Positions 1-7,673 of a stretch of 9,480 nucleotides of DNA are shown one piece after another. Each line of letters opens with the position of its first letter. The first letter of the stretch is position 1. The DNA is from Gammaproteobacteria bacterium (GTDB lineage Bacteria; Pseudomonadota; Gammaproteobacteria; Chromatiales; Chromatiaceae), in assembly GCA_019136395.1 (NCBI GenBank), contig JAGVUH010000432.1, forward strand, positions 1 to 9,480, read 5' to 3'. Below the pieces are notes generated by a model. It was not told where the DNA came from. It saw nothing but the letters and a program-made list of their open reading frames with translations, and did not search any database. The position numbers and the translations under genes are program-made.

Positions 1-995
1 ATGTTGTGAATGAGGAAGAAGGCGGTCCCCGCCGCCCCGGCCGGGGTGGCCAGGGCGATGCCCAGCAGCAGGTAGCCGATCTGGCTGACGATGTGGAAGG
101 CGAGGATGCGCCGCAGGTCCCAGTGATAGGCCGCCCCCAGGACGCCGGTGACCAGGGTGAGCATGGCCAGCCAGCCCAGGGCCTCGTAAAGGAAGCCCGG
201 CACCGTGCTGAACACCTGCCCCGTCAGGCGCAGCAGGACGTAGAGGGCGACCTTGGTCAGCAGCCCGCCCACCAGGGCCAGGAGCGGCGGGGACAGGGTA
301 TGGTAACTGGCCGGCAGCCAGGCGAAGAGCGGAAAGGCGCCGGCCTTGAGCAGCAGGGCCAGCAGCAGCATGACGACGAACAGGGTCAGCCCTTGCGCGA
401 CCGCCGGCGCCTGACTGACGACGGCCAGAGCGCTCAGGTTGAGCTGTCCCGTGGCGCCATAGATGAGCCCCACGGCCGCCAGCATCAGCAGGGTGCCGAG
501 CATGCTCAGGGTGAAATACTTGAAGGCCGCCTCGGCGTGCCAGGGTCGCCCACCCAGGAGCAGCAGGCCCAGGGTAGCCATGAGCAGGAGTTCGAACCAG
601 ACGTAAAGGTTGAACAGGTCCGCCGCCAGGAAGACCGCCATCACCGCCGCCAGCAGGCCCTGGAACAGGGGCTGGAGACCCGGCGCCTCCCGGTGGGCGG
701 GCTCGATGGCGATCTGGTAGAGCAGGACGGTGAGACCCAGCAGGGCCGCCACCAGCACCAGCGCGACGCTCAGGCCGTCGGCGGCGAACTCGATGGCGTA
801 GGGCAGGGGCCAGTCGCCCAGGGCGACTGACAAGCGCCCGGTCTGGCTGACCGCCGCCAGTAGGGCCAGGGCCGCGCCCACGAGCAACAGGACCCCGGCC
901 AGGCTCAGGCCGCGCCGCAACCGGGGGCGGGACGGCAGGACGGCGGTCAGCAGGGCCGTGAACAGGGGGATGAGCAGGGGGGCGAGGAGCAGCAT
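1..995 (-). CDS. mrpD: Mrp Na+/H+ antiporter subunit D (partial, C-terminus off window)
   Basis: This is a membrane subunit of the Mrp cation/proton antiporter, homologous to the NuoL/M/N proton-channel subunits of complex I. The minus-strand frame starts at ATG 995-993 and runs open to the left edge, giving 331 residues. The first half is a series of hydrophobic helices. The segment FNLYVWFELLLMATLG places the conserved glutamate at about residue 135. LLKAGAFPLFAWLPASYHT places a conserved lysine at about 217, and GGLLTKVALY places another at about 248, as expected for the proton path of this family. The start is well supported: a GGAGG ribosome site lies four bases upstream, and the ATG overlaps the mrpC stop as TGATG, suggesting translational coupling. 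MrpD and MrpA are close relatives, but the position after mrpC identifies this one as D. The family is usually near 500 residues, so roughly a third is missing here only because of the window edge. Confidence 0.93.
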   Translation of the reverse strand, partial: MLLLAPLLIPLFTALLTAVLPSRPRLRRGLSLAGVLLLVGAALALLAAVSQTGRLSVALGDWPLPYAIEFAADGLSVALVLVAALLGLTVLLYQIAIEPAHREAPGLQPLFQGLLAAVMAVFLAADLFNLYVWFELLLMATLGLLLLGGRPWHAEAAFKYFTLSMLGTLLMLAAVGLIYGATGQLNLSALAVVSQAPAVAQGLTLFVVMLLLALLLKAGAFPLFAWLPASYHTLSPPLLALVGGLLTKVALYVLLRLTGQVFSTVPGFLYEALGWLAMLTLVTGVLGAAYHWDLRRILAFHIVSQIGYLLLGIALATPAGAAGTAFFLIHN

Positions 996-1384
996 CAGTC
1001 CTCCAGGATGGGCGGCTTGAGGGGGTCCTGGGGCGCCGGTTCCGTGCGCCGCAGCCGGTCCACCGCCGCGCCGTGCCCCTCACGCTGGCTGATCCATGCG
1101 CCCAGAACCAGGGCGAAACAGAGCAGGGCGAAGCCGATGACGATGGCCGTCAGCACCAGGGCCTGGGGTAAGGGATCGGCCGCGCCGGCGGGCAGGCGGT
1201 CGAGACCGGCGGGGATGAGGGGGGGCGTCAGGCTCCCCGGCCGGCCGGCCAGAAAGACGGCCAGATTGACCGCGCCGCCCAGCACCGCCAGCCCCACCAG
1301 GGTGCGGAACAGGTCCCGGGACAGGAGCAACAGCACTCCCGCCGTCACGGTGAGGCTGATGGTGATCATGAGGATCAGGGTCAT
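995..1384 (-). CDS. mrpC: Mrp Na+/H+ antiporter subunit C (NuoK-like)
   Basis: This small membrane subunit of the Mrp antiporter is homologous to NuoK of complex I and lies between the A/B and D modules. The 129-residue product has three hydrophobic segments at about residues 3-21, 27-46 and 75-98. The loop ADPLPQALVLTAIVIGFA (about 69-86) is the typical MrpC signature. The C-terminal tail of about 30 residues is polar and probably cytoplasmic. The ATG at 1384 overlaps the mrpB stop as ATGA, and a strong GGGAGGAGG ribosome site lies five bases upstream. The stop overlaps the mrpD start by one base. Length is close to the family norm (about 110-130 residues). Nothing in it looks damaged. Confidence 0.95.
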   Translation of the reverse strand: MTLILMITISLTVTAGVLLLLSRDLFRTLVGLAVLGGAVNLAVFLAGRPGSLTPPLIPAGLDRLPAGAADPLPQALVLTAIVIGFALLCFALVLGAWISQREGHGAAVDRLRRTEPAPQDPLKPPILED

Positions 1385-1854
1385 GGGGCCTCCTCCCGCT
1401 GGCCAACCGGAGGCTGGTCAATCAGCGAGTGGTTGTCCTGCGCCTGGCCATCCATGGGTTGGCCCTCCAACAAGGGATAGAGAAAACCGGTGAGCGCCCC
1501 CCAGACCGCGCACAGGACCCCCAGGTCGAAGATCAGGACGGTGGAAAGGCCCGACGCCAGCCACAGGTGGCTGAGGAAGGTTTGCCCCCCCAGAACGCCG
1601 GGCAGCCCGGCGACCGCCGCCAGGCCGACGCCCAGCATGGCCAGGGGCAAGGGTGCCAGGGGCTGCCAGCGGCGGGCGGCGGCGACGTTCAAGGTCAGGG
1701 CCAGCAGGCTACTGGCGGCGACGGCCACCAGGCCGGCGATGAAACCACCGCCGGGCTCGTTATGACCCCGCAGTAGAAGCCAGAGGGCGGCGGCGATCAG
1801 CAGCCAGTAGAGGGGCCGGGCGGCCCAGGCCAGGAGCGGTGAAGGGGGGCTCAT
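1381..1854 (-). CDS. mrpB: Mrp Na+/H+ antiporter subunit B (MnhB)
   Basis: This is the MnhB-domain membrane subunit of the Mrp antiporter complex. Read from ATG 1854, the product has 157 residues: helices at about 12-28, 35-56, 68-86 and 104-127, then a polar tail of about 28 residues. The motif RGHNEPGGGFIAGL (about 29-42) is the hallmark of MrpB, and GGQTFLSHLWLASGLSTVLIFDLGV (given here by its position, 89-113) is also typical. Ribosome-site candidates (GGGGAGGG and AAGGA) lie just upstream. The ATG overlaps a TGA at 1853-1851 that ends the true mrpA reading frame, so the expected arrangement is two separate, coupled genes. In this sequence the mrpB frame is also open far upstream, joined to mrpA in one frame of 910 codons from 4113. 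I attribute that to a frameshift in mrpA, not to a genuine fusion, although MrpA-MrpB fusions are known in rhizobial Pha systems. Confidence 0.88.
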   Translation of the reverse strand: MSPPSPLLAWAARPLYWLLIAAALWLLLRGHNEPGGGFIAGLVAVAASSLLALTLNVAAARRWQPLAPLPLAMLGVGLAAVAGLPGVLGGQTFLSHLWLASGLSTVLIFDLGVLCAVWGALTGFLYPLLEGQPMDGQAQDNHSLIDQPPVGQREEAP

Positions 1855-4113
1855 GTCCTTGCCCTCCCCCGCAAACCCGCCAGCAGCGGCAGGGCGGCGA
1901 GCAGGGAGAAGGCCACCACCGTGATCTCGCCCAGGGTGTCCAGGGCGCGAAAGTCGACGATGATGACGTTGACTCGAGACCGGCAAGGGGGCGAGTTGGG
2001 CCAGGAGCAGGAAGGTACCCAGGCCAGCGGCGACGGCGACCACCAGGCTCAGGGGCGCCAGCCGGGGACGGTGGCGGTCGGGGGGGGCGAAGCGCGGCAG
2101 CACGCTGGCCGCGATCACCACCAGCACCGTCTCCACCGCGAACTGGGTGAAGGCGAGATCGGGGGCGCCGGCGAAGAGGAACAGCACAGCGGAACCATAG
2201 CCCACCAGGCCGCTGGCCATGAGCAGGGCCAGGCGATCGCGCAACAGCACCGCCGCGGCGGCACCCACCAGGATCAGGACCGCGGCCAACAACCAGGCCC
2301 AGCCCTGGGGGGCCCAATCCCAGGCCGGGGAGGCCCAGTCCCAGAAGAGGGGATCCAAGTCCCACGATAATTCGGTCCAGTTCCCGGTCAGGGACGGGGT
2401 CGCCACCGTCGTCAGCCAGGCGAGGGCGCCGAGCAGCAGCAGGCCCGTCAGGGTCAGCCGCAAGGAGGCGGAGAGGGTTCCTGGTTGCAGCCGTCGGGTC
2501 TGCCAGGCGGAGACCCGGGTCAGGCCGTGCAGCAGATGGTCATACAGGGCCGCGGGGCCGTAGCGGTCCAGCCAATGGAGCCGGTGCAGGACCCGGTGCA
2601 GCCGGTCCCAGGCCAGGAAGAACATCAGCCCCATCGCCAGGGTGATGCCGGTGGCGGACAGCAGATCGCTGACCGCGAAGCTGGCATCCAGATCCAGCGG
2701 GCCGCCGCCCAGGCCTGGGGAGATGGCCAGGGCGGCACCCACCAGCAGGGGGTCCGCCAGTTCCGGCAGGAACTCGAACTCGATCCCCAGCAGGACCAGG
2801 ACCAGGGGGGGCAGGATCATGGTCCAGGGCACCTCATGCACCTGGCCCCGGGGGGCCTCCGGGGGACCCCAGAAGACGCGGATCGCCGCCACGCCCGCCA
2901 CGGCCACCACCAGGGCATTGACCAGCACGGTGGCGTAACCCACGAGCAGTAAGAGGTCGGCGTCGGCCTTGGCCAGGCTGATGGCGTCCTTGGCCACGAA
3001 ACCGAAGGAGAGGGGCAGGCCAGCCATGGACAGGGCGGCGAGGATGGCGATGGCGGCGGTCCAGGGCATGGCGCGTCGCAGACCCATGAGGTGATCGATG
3101 CTGCGGGTGCCGGTGGCATGGTCGATGTTGCCGGCCACCATGAACAGCGGTGCCTTGTAGAGGGCATGGGCGAAGAGGAAGGCGACCAGGGCCAGTCCGG
3201 CGCCGGGGTTGGGCAGGCCGATCAGGAGGGTCAGGGTCCCCAGGGCGGCGACGGTGGTGCGCGCCAGGATGCGCTTGAGGTCGCGCTCCCGCAGGGTCAG
3301 GACCGCCGCCCAGAGGGCGGTGAGGGTGCCGGTGGCGATGAGGGCGATCTCCCAGAACAGGAGGTCATTGAAGGCGGGGTCGAGCCGCGCCATCAGGTAG
3401 ATGCCCAGCTTCACCATGGTGGCGGAATGGAGGTAGGCGCTCACCGGGGTGGGGGCGGACATGGCGTTAGGCAGCCAGAAATGGAAGGGAAACTGGGCCG
3501 ACTTGGAGAAGGCCCCGAGCAGGACCAGGGTCAGTGCCAGGGGCAGACGGGGGTCGTCCGCCAGGCGCGGACCGGCGGCGATGACGCCGGACAAGGTCCA
3601 GGCGCCGCTCATCTGAGCCAGGAGGATGAGGCCACCGAGCAGGCCCAAGCCACCACCCATGGTGATTAGCAGCGCCTGACGCGCCGAGGCGCGGGCCTGG
3701 GCGTCCTCGTGCTTGAAACCCACCAGCAGGAAGGAGATGAGGCTGGTGAGTTCCCAGAAGAGGAACAGCAGGATGAGGTTGTCGGCGCTCACCGCCCCGA
3801 TCATGGCCAGCATGAAGAGCAGCAGGACCCCCAACAGTCGCCCCGCCTTGGGTTCGTGGGCCAGATAGCCACTGGCATAGACGAACACCAGGGTGCCGAC
3901 GCCGGTGATGAGGGCCAGCATCTGGGCGCTGAAGGCGTCGACGCGAAAGGCCAGGTCAATCCCCAGACCCGGCACCCAGGGCAGGTCCAGCCGCCAGGGC
4001 AGGGGATGCTGGACCAGACCCCAGGTCAGGAGGCCAAAGGCCGCCAGGGGGAGGAGCGCCAGCCAGAGATGGGCGGGTGCGGCGTCATGGTCGTGTGCAG
4101 CGGCGTGGTGCAT
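1851..4113 (-). CDS. mrpA: Mrp Na+/H+ antiporter subunit A, frameshifted near its 3' end
   Basis: This is the largest subunit of the Mrp antiporter, related to NuoL with an added C-terminal MbhD/DUF4040 part. Numbering from ATG 4113, LLFLFWELTSLISFLLVGFK puts the conserved glutamate at 121. FSKSAQFPFHFWLPNAMSAP gives Lys204, ATMVKLGIY gives Lys235, and HALYKAPLFMVAGNIDH gives Lys320. The DUF4040 part lies at about residues 620-695 (VGYGSAVLFLFAGAPDLAFT). The frame is normal to about residue 712 (base 1978). After that it turns into an arginine- and histidine-rich stretch unlike a membrane protein. The expected ending, RVNVIIVDFRALDTLGE, is encoded in another frame from base 1976 to the TGA at 1853-1851. 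Repaired, the protein would be about 753 residues. The start is chosen because the 72 codons upstream, back to 4329, do not look like protein. The N-terminus is histidine-rich and seems to lack the usual first helix. If not a sequence error, the antiporter core is intact but the tail is lost or fused to MrpB. Confidence 0.85.
1974..1981 (-). other. Frameshift/deletion site in mrpA
   Basis: The mrpA frame (first codon bases at positions divisible by 3) gives LAPLPVSS down to about 1972. The conserved MrpA ending resumes in the frame starting at 1976 (CGA GTC AAC GTC). Homologues usually have a stretch of roughly 15-25 residues between the hydrophobic helix and the VNVI-VDFRALDT motif. Here the two are almost adjacent, so the simplest account is a deletion that is not a multiple of three. 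The bases at the join are CTCGAG, with no evident slippery run. Confidence 0.75.
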
Positions 4114-4202
4114 CAGGTCTGGGTACCCCCGGCTGCCAGGGTCAGCAACGCCAGGACATCCTGAAGGCCGCGTAGCCGCCAGCGAGGTGATGTGGTCGTC
4201 AT
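4113..4202 (-). CDS. Possible 29-residue leader ORF before mrpA
   Basis: A short frame starts at ATG 4202 and ends in a TGA at 4115-4113 that overlaps the mrpA ATG as TGATG, the same type of junction as mrpC-mrpD. A weak GGGGA ribosome site lies about eight bases upstream. The product begins MTTTSPRWRLRGLQDVL and continues with a short hydrophobic run (LALLTLAAGG). I recognise no family. It could be a leader peptide that couples translation into mrpA, the remnant of an N-terminal MrpA helix, or chance. The overlap is the only real support. Confidence 0.25.
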   Translation of the reverse strand: MTTTSPRWRLRGLQDVLALLTLAAGGTQT

Positions 4203-4473
4203 GTCGGTATCCCCGCGGGATTGCGCATGTTGGTCGGTCCTCACCCTCCGGCCGCCCGTGTCGGCCCTGATGGCAAGATGGTGGTGCCCGGCGAGCGAAT
4301 ATCAAATCCAAACGGGTGGAGACTTTCATCTAATTTACGGCCAGAGTTCATAACCGGACATTGGCGATTCTGCCTTGCGCGACCTGCCGCGGGGGTGGAG
4401 GGTGGGGGAACTTGAAGCCGCCACGGCCGGCCCCAGCTCAGGGAAACTCATTTTTCGGCCCTGGTGATCCCTC
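4114..4473. other. Intergenic region between divergent mrpA and sseB-like genes
   Basis: This 360-base stretch separates the two divergent transcription units, so it should hold promoters for both. The part around 4295-4350 is clearly richer in A and T than its surroundings (ATATCAAATCCAAA and TCTAATTTAC). I could not find a convincing -35/-10 pair with proper spacing on either strand. The long open frame from 4329 that enters mrpA has an arginine- and proline-rich translation without protein character. Apart from the possible short leader ORF, I see no gene. Confidence 0.6.
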
Positions 4474-4878
4474 ATGACCCCCTTCATCCCCCAGAACGAC
4501 CTGGAGCGTCAGCTCATCGCCGCTCAGGAAGGCCAGATTCCGGCCGAGGACTTCATCGCCACCCTGCTCGGCTCCGAGGTCTTCATGCCCATCTATGAGC
4601 GTCATCAGATTGGTGGCCTGCAGACCGACCCGGTCGCCCGCCCCCTCAAGATCGAGACCGACAACGGCGAGGTCCTGGTCCTCTTCACCAGCCCGGAGCG
4701 GGCCAAGGGCTTCGTCCAGGACTTTCCCGGCTACGGCGGGGGTCTGGTGGTGGAATTCACCTGGATTCTGGAGAAGCTGGGCATCGGTTACGCCATTAGC
4801 CTCAACCCCGGCGAGACCGTCGGTATTGACTTCGAGGCCCAGGATCTGGAACGGATGGCCCAGATGCGGACCCACTGA
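4474..4878 (+). CDS. SseB-family N-terminal domain protein
   Basis: This 134-residue soluble protein matches the general pattern of the SseB N-terminal domain. It opens with LERQLIAAQEGQIPAEDFIATLL (quoted by position: residues 10-32), then KIETDNGEVLVLFTSPERAK (about 59-78) and a later strand-turn region with LNPGETVGIDF (about 110-120). SseB was named in E. coli for enhanced serine sensitivity. The molecular role of the domain is poorly known, so I give no reaction. There is no signal peptide or membrane segment, so it is probably cytoplasmic. The ATG at 4474 has only a weak upstream ribosome site (GGTGAT). It is followed 29 bases later by the sensor kinase gene on the same strand, and the two may be co-transcribed. 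The C-terminal SseB domain found in longer members is absent. Assignment rests on pattern recognition, not a search. Confidence 0.75.
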   Translation: MTPFIPQNDLERQLIAAQEGQIPAEDFIATLLGSEVFMPIYERHQIGGLQTDPVARPLKIETDNGEVLVLFTSPERAKGFVQDFPGYGGGLVVEFTWILEKLGIGYAISLNPGETVGIDFEAQDLERMAQMRTH

Positions 4879-4907
4879 ACCTCCCACCCGGGCTAAGATG
4901 CCTGGCC

Positions 4908-6833
4908 ATGAAGCCCCCGCCTCGCCTGCCGGCGTTGATCTTTTTCTGGCTCCTGGCCGTCCCCCTCGTGGGCTCGCCAGACACCGCCCTGCCCCTCCCC
5001 GCCGCCGGCAAGCTTGATCTGACCCACCACCTGGAATATCTCCCCGACCCGGGAGGGACCTGGGAAATCGGGGAGGTGGCGGGCCTTCAGGCCACGCGTT
5101 TCACCCCCTCCCCCCGCCTTCCAACGACGCCCCTGACGACCTCTCCGAGTCCCGCGGATGCCCTCTGGCTGCGCTTTACCCTGGAGCGCGGGCCCGGCGG
5201 ACCGGACGAGGCCTGGCTGGAGGTGGCGCCGCCCACCCTCGACGACGTCCGGCTCTATCTTCCCCGCGCCGACGGTGGCTTCACGGAGCGGCGCTCGGGT
5301 CAGACCTGGCCCTGGACGGAACGGGAGGTGGATTACCGTCAGCCGCTGTTTCGCCTCCAGCTCGCGGCCGTCCCCACCACCTACTATCTGCGCCTGCAAA
5401 CACGGCTTGTCACCCGCCCTGCCCTGACCCTCTGGCCACCCCTGGCCTTCACCGAGGCGGCCATGGCGGAGGCCCGGGTCTGGGGACTCTACTTTGGCGT
5501 CTATGCCCTCATCGCCTTGCTGCATGCCTTCTTCTGGATGTGGAGCCAGGAGCGCGTCCACTACCTCTTCACCCTCTACGTGGCCCTCAACCTGCTGGCC
5601 GCCCTCCTCGCCGGTGGCTGGCTGCAGCAGGCCCAGCCAGGCTTCTGGCTCCCCGGCCTGGCCAATGGCGTGATGGTGGCCCTGCTGTGTCTGGCGCTGC
5701 CGGTGATGCTGCGCTTCAGCCTCGACTATGTCGCGCTACCGCGCCATGCCCCGTTCTGGCGCCGCCGGTTACTCCTGGCCGCCAACCTGGTCGCGGCCCT
5801 AGGCCTGGCACTGGTCCTGGCGGGCCTTCCCGGCCTGGCCCTGAGCCTGGTGTGGCCGGCCACCGGCCTGTTCATCGCCCTGACCCTGCTCCTGGCCCTG
5901 GGCCCGGCCTGGCGCGGTGATGACCGGGCACGCTCCTTTGTACTGGCCTTCGGCCTCTATGGCCTGGGGCTGACGGTCAACCTGGCCCGGGGCCAGGGTT
6001 GGCTGCCCCCCGGCCTGCTCAGCGACCAGGCCCTGGCCATCGGCGCCCTGCTCCAGACCCTGGTCCTGAGCCTGGCGATCTTCTCCGACCACAAACGCTT
6101 GCGGCGGGAAAAGGCGCTGGCGGAGGCCCGGGCAGCCGCGGAACGTGGGTTGCGGGAGGAGCAGGCGGACTTTCTCGCCCTGGTTTCCCATGAGGTGCGC
6201 ACCCCCCTGAGCGTTATCGCCGCGGCCGCGCACAACCTGCTGCGGGACCCGACCCTGGACGAAAAGGGCCGGGCCCGGGGCGAGAAGATCCGCCGCGCCA
6301 GCGAGCGCCTGACCCGGCTGATGGACGATTACCTGTCGGCGGAGCGCCTGGCCAGCGCCGACGCCCCCCTGCGGCGGGGGCCTCTGGATCTGGAACGAAT
6401 CTGTCGCGCCGCCATGGACGACCTGCGCGACACCCCCGGTCCGGAGATGCGCCTGGAAGTCTCCCCGGTCCCGGTCTGCACCGGCGATAACGACCTGATA
6501 CGCCTGGCCATCCGCAACCTGCTGCAGAATGCCCGCCACCACTCGCCCCCCACGGCGCCGGTACTGCTCAATGTGGAGGCCGCGGAAGGGGGGGTGCGCG
6601 TCCGGGTCCGGGACGCGGGGACGGGGGTGCCGCTGGAGGATCTGCCGTTGATCTTTCGCCGCTTCCGGCGGGGGCGGAACAGCACGGAGCCCGGCGCGGG
6701 CCTGGGCCTCTACCTGGTGGACAAGGTAGCCAGCCGCCATGGGGGACGGGCGGCGGTGACCAACCTGGCGGCTGGGGGTTGTGAGTTCAGCCTGTGGCTG
6801 CCCTGGGAGGAAGCCGGACCCCGCTCACCCTAG
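4908..6833 (+). CDS. 7TMR-DISM sensor histidine kinase
   Basis: This is an inner-membrane sensor kinase of 641 residues. Residues 1-24 form a likely signal peptide with a hydrophobic stretch (LIFFWLLAVPLVG). Residues about 30-180 resemble the periplasmic DISMED2 carbohydrate-binding-like fold, with LWLRFTLERG and the strand region around VRLYLPRADGG. Residues about 188-395 contain a run of seven hydrophobic helices (7TM-DISM), followed by a short coiled linker (KRLRREKALAEARAAAE). The H-box is DFLALVSHEVRTPLSVIAAA, with phospho-acceptor His428. The N-box is NLLQNARHHSPP (Asn541), G1 is RDAGTG (Asp569), and G2 is GAGLGL (596-601). All catalytic motifs look intact, and no receiver or HPt domain is attached. 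The ribosome site at ATG 4908 is weak, so translation may be coupled to the upstream SseB-like gene. The likely partner is the response regulator placed tail to tail with it. The sensed signal cannot be told from the sequence. Confidence 0.92.
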   Translation: MKPPPRLPALIFFWLLAVPLVGSPDTALPLPAAGKLDLTHHLEYLPDPGGTWEIGEVAGLQATRFTPSPRLPTTPLTTSPSPADALWLRFTLERGPGGPDEAWLEVAPPTLDDVRLYLPRADGGFTERRSGQTWPWTEREVDYRQPLFRLQLAAVPTTYYLRLQTRLVTRPALTLWPPLAFTEAAMAEARVWGLYFGVYALIALLHAFFWMWSQERVHYLFTLYVALNLLAALLAGGWLQQAQPGFWLPGLANGVMVALLCLALPVMLRFSLDYVALPRHAPFWRRRLLLAANLVAALGLALVLAGLPGLALSLVWPATGLFIALTLLLALGPAWRGDDRARSFVLAFGLYGLGLTVNLARGQGWLPPGLLSDQALAIGALLQTLVLSLAIFSDHKRLRREKALAEARAAAERGLREEQADFLALVSHEVRTPLSVIAAAAHNLLRDPTLDEKGRARGEKIRRASERLTRLMDDYLSAERLASADAPLRRGPLDLERICRAAMDDLRDTPGPEMRLEVSPVPVCTGDNDLIRLAIRNLLQNARHHSPPTAPVLLNVEAAEGGVRVRVRDAGTGVPLEDLPLIFRRFRRGRNSTEPGAGLGLYLVDKVASRHGGRAAVTNLAAGGCEFSLWLPWEEAGPRSP

Positions 6834-7501
6834 TCGGGGACCAGCGCCTCCACCAGCACGTACCCCAGGCCGTGCCGGGTCTGCACGGGGAGGTCCGCGC
6901 CAGCATCCTCCCGGACCTTCCGCCGCAAGCGGCGCAACAGGGCATCCAGATTGCGCGGGTCGTAGCTCAGGTAGTCCCGTCCCAGGTCCTGGATGATCTG
7001 GCGACGGTCCAGGGGCTGGTTGAGATGGACGCCCAGGATGGCCAGGAAGGCCGCCTCCAGACCGGTCAGCTCGACCTTTTTCCCATTCGGCGCCTGGAGC
7101 AGCCCCAGGGCAAGGTTGAGGCGCCAATGGGCGCCGAGATGGAGGCGGCGGGCCAGGGATTTGAGGATGACCGCCAGTTCATCCAGCCGCACCGGTTTGG
7201 TGAGGTAGTGATCGGCGCCGGTCTCATAACCCGCGATGCGCTCCGCGGCCGCGTCCCGGGCGGTCATGAGGACGAAGCCACAACGCCACCCCGCCGCCCG
7301 GCCCTCGCTGATCAGGTCCAGACCATCCCCATCCGGGAGACGCCGGTCAAGAAGGGCGATGTCGCAGGGTTCCGCCGCCATCAGGGCCCGAAATTCTCGC
7401 CGTGACCCGGCCTCGCGAACGGTGTGGCCCTCGCCGCGCAGAAAATCGGCGACCTCCTCCCGCAGATCAAGGTCGTCCTCCACCAGTAATATCGCTGCCA
7501 T
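6830..7501 (-). CDS. OmpR/PhoB-family response regulator
   Basis: This is a DNA-binding response regulator of 223 residues. The receiver domain (about 1-118) has the acidic pair Asp9/Asp10 in ILLVEDDLDL, phospho-acceptor Asp52 in ALLDRRLPDGDG, Thr80 in VLMTARD and Lys102 in GADHYLTKPV, so it looks competent for phosphorylation. The winged-helix output domain (about 125-220) shows VELTGLEAAFLAILG, the recognition-helix region YDPRNLDALLRRLRRKV, and the closing hairpin VQTRHGLGYVLV. The ATG at 7501 is preceded by purine-rich GAGGAGAGG. It is transcribed against the sensor kinase, and the two stop codons share the bases CTAG at 6830-6833. The neighbouring DISM kinase is the obvious candidate partner, but that is inferred from adjacency. 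It is upstream of nothing on its own strand here, so its targets are unknown. Confidence 0.93.
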   Translation of the reverse strand: MAAILLVEDDLDLREEVADFLRGEGHTVREAGSRREFRALMAAEPCDIALLDRRLPDGDGLDLISEGRAAGWRCGFVLMTARDAAAERIAGYETGADHYLTKPVRLDELAVILKSLARRLHLGAHWRLNLALGLLQAPNGKKVELTGLEAAFLAILGVHLNQPLDRRQIIQDLGRDYLSYDPRNLDALLRRLRRKVREDAGADLPVQTRHGLGYVLVEALVPD

Positions 7502-7655
7502 CCTCTCCTCTCCAGGGCTCCTCTCCTCAACGCGCGAACCGTCTCCGGCAAGGGGCTTGTCAGGATTTGACCCGGCGGTTTCCGGCTTTCCCAGGGTCGG
7601 GAACCGCGCGAGAATTGCTTGGCGGAGGAAAAATCAGCCAGTACGCCCCTCTTTT

Positions 7656-7673
7656 GCCGCCATCTTGGGCGGC
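7656..7673. other. Short GC hairpin
   Basis: GCCGCC (7656-7661) and GGCGGC (7668-7673) form a perfect six-base-pair stem with a six-base loop. A TTTT run precedes it on the plus strand, so on neither strand does a T-run follow the stem, which argues against an intrinsic terminator. If the response regulator transcript begins upstream of it, the hairpin would sit in that 5' leader about 155 bases before the ATG. Confidence 0.3.

Noticed and set aside
6..830. Plus-strand 274-codon open frame
   Set aside because: It is a glutamine/glycine-rich shadow of mrpD, which has clear family motifs on the other strand.
1960..1990. Programmed ribosomal frameshifting in mrpA
   Set aside because: No slippery heptamer or homopolymer is present at the frame change, and the linker residues expected in MrpA are also missing, which points to a deletion.
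1381..4329. A single 982-residue MrpA-MrpB fusion gene starting at 4329
   Set aside because: The first 72 codons do not look like protein, and the joining stretch is out of frame relative to the conserved MrpA ending. Separate genes with an ATGA overlap explain the sequence better.
5799..6740. Minus-strand 313-codon open frame
   Set aside because: It is antisense to the histidine kinase, with low-complexity Q/G/R/A composition and no family signal.
7656..7673. Intrinsic terminator
   Set aside because: The stem is good, but the T-run precedes it on the plus strand and the minus strand has A residues after it, so neither orientation gives the required U-tract.
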